In this document: positions 60,188 through 64,000 of the stretch, in pieces | Layout: each line of letters opens with the position of its first letter | Numbering within the stretch: the stretch's first letter is position 1 | NCBI GenBank assembly: GCA_035048495.1 | Contig: CM068552.1 | Location: forward strand, 28,274,154 to 28,338,153 | Direction: 5' to 3' | DNA length: 64,000 bases | From: Euptelea pleiosperma | Taxonomy: Eukaryota; Streptophyta; Magnoliopsida; Ranunculales; Eupteleaceae | Notes under the pieces: generated by a model | Told to the model about the DNA's origin: nothing | The model's input: only the letters and a program-made list of their open reading frames with translations | Databases searched by the model: none | Made by a program: the position numbers and the translations under genes

Positions 60188-60628
60188 AAGAAAAAAATCA
60201 TTTCCTCTTTGGATCTCCATTAATTTAACACCGAGATTTTTCTTCTTCTTTTGGTTAAAAACCTCTCAAAAATATATTTTTCTTCTTGTTCATTCCCAAA
60301 ATGGACAACAAACAAGCCCTAATATTTTTCCTTGTCCCCTGTGTATGGTTCAAATCAGAGATGATATATGACACATCTTGTTCAAACCAGAGAAAATCCA
60401 TCTACACAAACAAATATCCAATTTCGCCATTCCCACTTTGTTCAACCCAAAACAGAGCAACCACCGCAGCTGCTTCATTACAATGGCAATGAAGCTCGTT
60501 CCGAGAAGAAAAACGAGGAAGGGAAAGGAGAAGGGAAGGGGAAGGAGAAGGAGAAGGAGAAGGGTAGGGGAATGGAGAAGTTTCCTTTTTTCTCTTATTT
60601 TTTAGAGCTTTTTTGCTTTACCTCCTTA

Positions 60629-60823
60629 CTTTATTGATGCAATTTGTATCTCACCTAATATTTTTAAAATATTTGTGTCTCACCCTTTGACCATGGTCAA
60701 CGTTGTTGACCTTAGACGGTCTCCGGATGGACATCCCAATTTTTTTTAAATGACTATAATAACCTTGGGTGAGATGCAAAGATTTTAAAAATATTGGGTG
60801 CGATGCAAATTTCATCAATAAAG
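60629..60823. mobile_element. MITE family M1, copy 2
   Basis: Same orientation and structure as 44024-44219, with similar 20-30-bp flanks on both sides (TTTTTTGCTTTACC at the left and GTAAGGGGGA at the right), so a larger unit than the MITE is shared. Confidence 0.8.
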
Positions 60824-60859
60824 TAAGGGGGACAAACAAAAAGTCCTTTTTACTTTTAG

Positions 60860-62116
60860 AATTTAGTATTACCCCCTTGAGATTCAAAAGTAATTTGTAT
60901 TACCCCCTAAACTTTGTAACTGCTGCCACAGTGCCATACTCCCTTTACCAAGTCTTAACGTTGTTAACTAACAATACACGGTCACTATTTGTGTGAAAAG
61001 GACTATTTCACCTTTCAATAAAAAGACTCTTCCCCCCAGTTAATGCCCTTAGCTCCAAACCTCACAGACCATTTTTTTTTTCTCTAAAATATTTAGTCCT
61101 TTTTGTTTCGATATCCAGATCTTGATTTCTCTTCAAGTAAAATATTTCTAGGTTTCTTCTTTTGTTCTTCGTTGTTTGTTTTTTACAGTGGAGATAAGTG
61201 TTTTGTAGCGTGGAGTGCAGGACAGATTTTCATGGACGAATAGAATGTGTTTCGAGGGAGAACTATTCTAGATCTTGGTTTCTCTTCAACTAAAATTTTT
61301 CTGGGTTTCTTTTTTCTTCTTGATTTTTACAGTGGAAATCGAGCACGTGGTTTGTAGGTGCGGACAGATTTTCATGAACAAAGAGAGTGTTTGGGGGGAA
61401 AACTGTTCCTTGGCTGCCATGAATCCCACCTCACCGGCTTCTTCAACCCGTCATCGAAAGAGGAACAAGAACCGAAAGGGTGGGTTTGCTTACTGAAAAC
61501 CCACCTCTGTTGGACTTGGATCTGTAAAGCCATGATGCTGGCCTCGCCTAAATGGCTTTCCGCCGTGGCTGTGTTGCCGAGGACACTCTCCTCCATTGTC
61601 GTTTTAGTGGGAGGACTAGTTTTCATGTCGTCCCTTCTGATTTCGTATCCTTTTGGTTCCATGGTTCCAATCGGCCATCCGCATCGGAAAAGCATAGGTT
61701 CCCATCACTCATGTTGCTTGTGGCGATGGAACGATGCAGACCCCCTTCTTCTATATCAACATGGGACCTCTCTACAATGATCATTACCAAAACCTAGAAT
61801 CAGGACGTTCATGGAAGGGTGTTTGTGTGCAGTTTAAGACTTCATCCTCAGATAGAGCATGGCAAATAAGCTTAGGAGAGCTGAGCGATAATAACAAAAG
61901 GAAGAAAATAGAGCAAAAACACTAAAACGGAGAATTTATCGGCAGTACGCGGGGTCCCATGGAGAGAGATAAGGGCATAATAGTCTTTTTAGACAAATAG
62001 TGACTGTGCAATGTGAATCAATGCCGTCGAGACTTGGTCAAGAGGGTATTGGAGCAACTGCAAAGTTGAAGGGGTAGTACAAATTACTTTTGAATCTCAG
62101 GGGGGTTATACTAAAT
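60860..62116. mobile_element. 1.26-kb element with about 150-bp terminal inverted repeats (possible gene-capturing MULE)
   Basis: Left TIR AATTTAGTATTACCCCCTTG to about 61015 pairs with the right TIR (about 61965-62116; complement begins AATTTAGTATAACCCCCC). Both include TTTGAATCTCA-type and GTCACTATTTGTG-type blocks. The interior has a 145-bp tandem duplication (61121-61269 and 61270-61410) and a G/C-richer stretch with open frames (61358-61780). A clear 9-bp target duplication was not visible. Confidence 0.65.
61358..61780 (+). other. open frame inside the TIR element; possible captured gene fragment
   Basis: 140 codons, unrecognised. It contains a hydrophobic stretch (TLSSIVVLVGGLVFMSSLLI) that could be a membrane segment. 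Its base composition is clearly richer in G/C than the flanking TIRs. Overlapping frames on both strands are also open, so coding status is uncertain. Confidence 0.3.
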
Positions 62117-62205
62117 TACCATTTTTTTTTTCAATTTTCTTTTAGGATTGTGAGCTCAAAACCTTTTTTGAGGATAAGCACGCTAATGTCCCTCATCAAT
62201 GGTAA

Positions 62206-62440
62206 CGAGGGACCACAATTTAGATGTCACTAACCATACGGATGTTGAGCCCATGGCTAGGTGGAGCTACATACTAAATATCAGCCTGATTAGTGATTTC
62301 AAACCATTGGATCTTTGTACCTCAAATAAAGCTCAAATTCTACGGATAAAACCAACCCAAGAAAACGACTCTAATCCAATGCATAAAAATTAACAATCAG
62401 ATTAATTTATGGTCTGTAGATCCACCTACGGTTGGGCCAA
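62206..62440. mobile_element. foldback family F1, second copy
   Basis: The arms TATCAGCCTGATTAGTGATT (left) and ACAATCAGATTAATTTATGG with GATCCACC (right) correspond to those of 59802-60187. More diverged; the outer arms are incomplete. Confidence 0.6.
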
Positions 62441-62514
62441 AAGTAAATGAAGAAAGGTTTTGAGCTCACAATCATAAAAAAAAAATCATAAAACAGGAAT
62501 TTTGGCTTGTCCCC

Positions 62515-62669
62515 CTTATTTTATTAATGCAATTTGCATCACACCCAATATTTTTAAAATATTTGTGTCTCACCCAAGGTCATTATAGTCATTTAAAAAA
62601 TAATGAGATGTCTCCATGGTCACCATGGTCAAAGGGTGAGATGCAAATATTGTGAAAACATTGGGTGAG
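62515..62669. mobile_element. MITE family M1, copy 3, inverted and truncated
   Basis: The centre is reversed relative to copies 1 and 2 (AAGGTCATTATAGTCATTT here). It stops at TTGGGTGAG where an LTR-like TGTAAAACCC begins, so its right end is missing. Confidence 0.7.
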
Positions 62670-63366
62670 TGTAAAACCCAGAAAATCATAAAAATGGTAT
62701 TTTGGTAAATTTTAATTTTATGACCAATTTTCACATATTTTTCTTCATGAAATGCAATTATCTAATTGTCCTCGTCAATTTTCGGCCGATTCTGAGACAG
62801 ATAAATTTTCAGGGTTTTTGAGCCGTCTCTTGCGGGCCCACATAAACTCAATAGGCCACAAATTTTTTATGGACTGTTTTGAGTCCCACGTGCGTAGTTT
62901 TTTATGAACATTTTTATACCTGGCACGTGTGAATGTGTGTATGGGTATTATATGCCTCATGCGTGCACGGTCCCTATATTCATCACCCTACATCAATATT
63001 AATTTTCTGAAAAAAAATTATAATTATTATATAAGATAGATCAATTTGATCAATGAATGACCCTTGTATAAATATAATTATAAGCTAAATTGGGTATGTA
63101 CTAATACATTACCTTTAAGAAAACTAATCTTCCTTAACTAATGTGATAGAGTTAATTAAAAACTTAAGATATAAAACCCATTTTTCCAAATTGTTCTAAC
63201 CTTGACCCAAGCTACTAATTTAATAAAGAAAACCCAAAACTCCCATATCTTTAATATATGATTTTCCTTTATTATTTTTTTAAAACAAAGATTCTCAAAA
63301 CTAAAACCGTCCAACCCAAACCTCTATGCATGTACCTATCCCTTATCATTTTTTGTGCTTAAATGA
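62670..63366 (+). repeat. LTR-like fragment beginning TGTAAAACCC
   Basis: It starts with TG exactly where the MITE is cut. No gene was recognised. It is A/T-rich and ends where the Copia-E-type LTR begins at 63367. The family is not identified; LTR status is inferred from the abrupt boundary and TG start only. Confidence 0.35.
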
Positions 63367-64000
63367 TGAAATTTCACCGGTTCGTTCTCTTTAACTCAAT
63401 ATACCTAGAAGAAGGGGTTGATTAGGTATTTAAAATTATTTATACCTACACAGTTTTACCGGTCTATGGTAAAGGAATAAAATCGCATGCCTTAGTTGTT
63501 TGATAAAAGATTATCACAACTGACTCAAATCGAATATACCTCCGTGGTATATTTTATTTTCGTCGTTTGATCTAATCAAAATATATTGCGGAATACAAAC
63601 AAACAATCACACAGGACAAGAAAATTTTACGTAGAAACCTTAGCCAAGGAAAAACCACGGGACCATGTCCAGCCAGAAAGTATCACTAACTGAAAAGTTA
63701 AACGAAACAAAGGTTACCTACGCAGCACCGTTGCAAATACAACTTCCAACCTTAACCAAGGCCTACTGCCGATACGTCCACGTCCTCTAAATCAACGCTA
63801 CGAATCTACGTGCGCCCTTCTAGTCAAGAAGCCTTGTACACTTGTTCAGTTTGGTACACCCCAAACCTACCGTCGATCGGCTCCTCTGATCTTAATTCTC
63901 AACACTCCCGCCTTTGCAGAAGGTGAAGGTTTCAGTACACCCTGAACCTTAAGTTGCTCAATTGGTGTTGAGTCATACTGGTACACTTAGGCTACTAGGT
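63367..64000. repeat. Copia-E family LTR, cut by the window edge
   Basis: It starts TGAAATTTCACCGG and follows 50929-51560 base for base with scattered differences up to the last base. The AATCGATT array would lie beyond the edge. On the minus strand this is the 3' part of an LTR; whether it belongs to a full element cannot be seen. Confidence 0.88.

Overview
The window is nuclear DNA of a land plant, most likely a flowering plant. The evidence is one intron-rich housekeeping gene surrounded by nested plant-type Copia and Gypsy LTR retrotransposons, miniature LTR elements, LINE pieces and inverted-repeat DNA transposons. Intron sequence is A/T-rich. Long transposon-filled introns suggest a large genome, but I cannot name the species.

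Host gene (about 182-34154, + strand). Eight coding exons encode the C-terminal 432 residues of the organellar tRNA-modifying enzyme MnmG (GidA/MTO1 family). The 5' part of the gene lies left of the window. All exons join in frame with GT-AG introns, and the reading frame is intact to the TAA at 34152-34154. Three introns are very large (about 12.4, 11.2 and 6.0 kb) and hold most of the mobile DNA of the left half.

Intron contents. The 12.4-kb intron holds a degenerate Copia (A, 5083-about 10270) split by a second Copia (B, 6295-9438, with perfect 5-bp target duplication). It also holds a hAT-like element (11160-11926), LINE sequence on the minus strand, a small element with inverted LTRs (12503-13244), a tandem miniature LTR element (13603-14305) and a solo LTR (14915-15120). 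The 11.2-kb intron holds a decayed Gypsy (16768-25171) whose reverse transcriptase is split by a 2.75-kb insertion with a 9-bp target duplication. The 6-kb intron has a small MITE and inverted repeats.

Downstream of the gene (34155-64000) I see no intact host gene. In order there are: a perfect miniature LTR element (35187-35543); a nearly full-length Copia (C, 35922-42831) with almost identical LTRs but four in-frame stops and a solo LTR lodged exactly between its polypurine tract and 3' LTR; a decayed Copia (D, about 44440-58030) interrupted twice, once by a 6.9-kb minus-strand gag-only Copia (E, 50929-57862); Helitron-like hairpins; foldback and long-TIR elements, one with a possible captured gene fragment; and the first part of another LTR of family E at the right edge.

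Most unusual signals: (1) a family of 0.2-0.35-kb elements sharing only their ends (CAAGG or CATGG followed by TTTAAA) and a 7-8-bp target duplication, with a different low-complexity core in each subfamily; (2) about a dozen palindromic AATCGATT sites just upstream of the TATA box in each Copia-E LTR; (3) the inverted-LTR and multi-LTR miniature elements.
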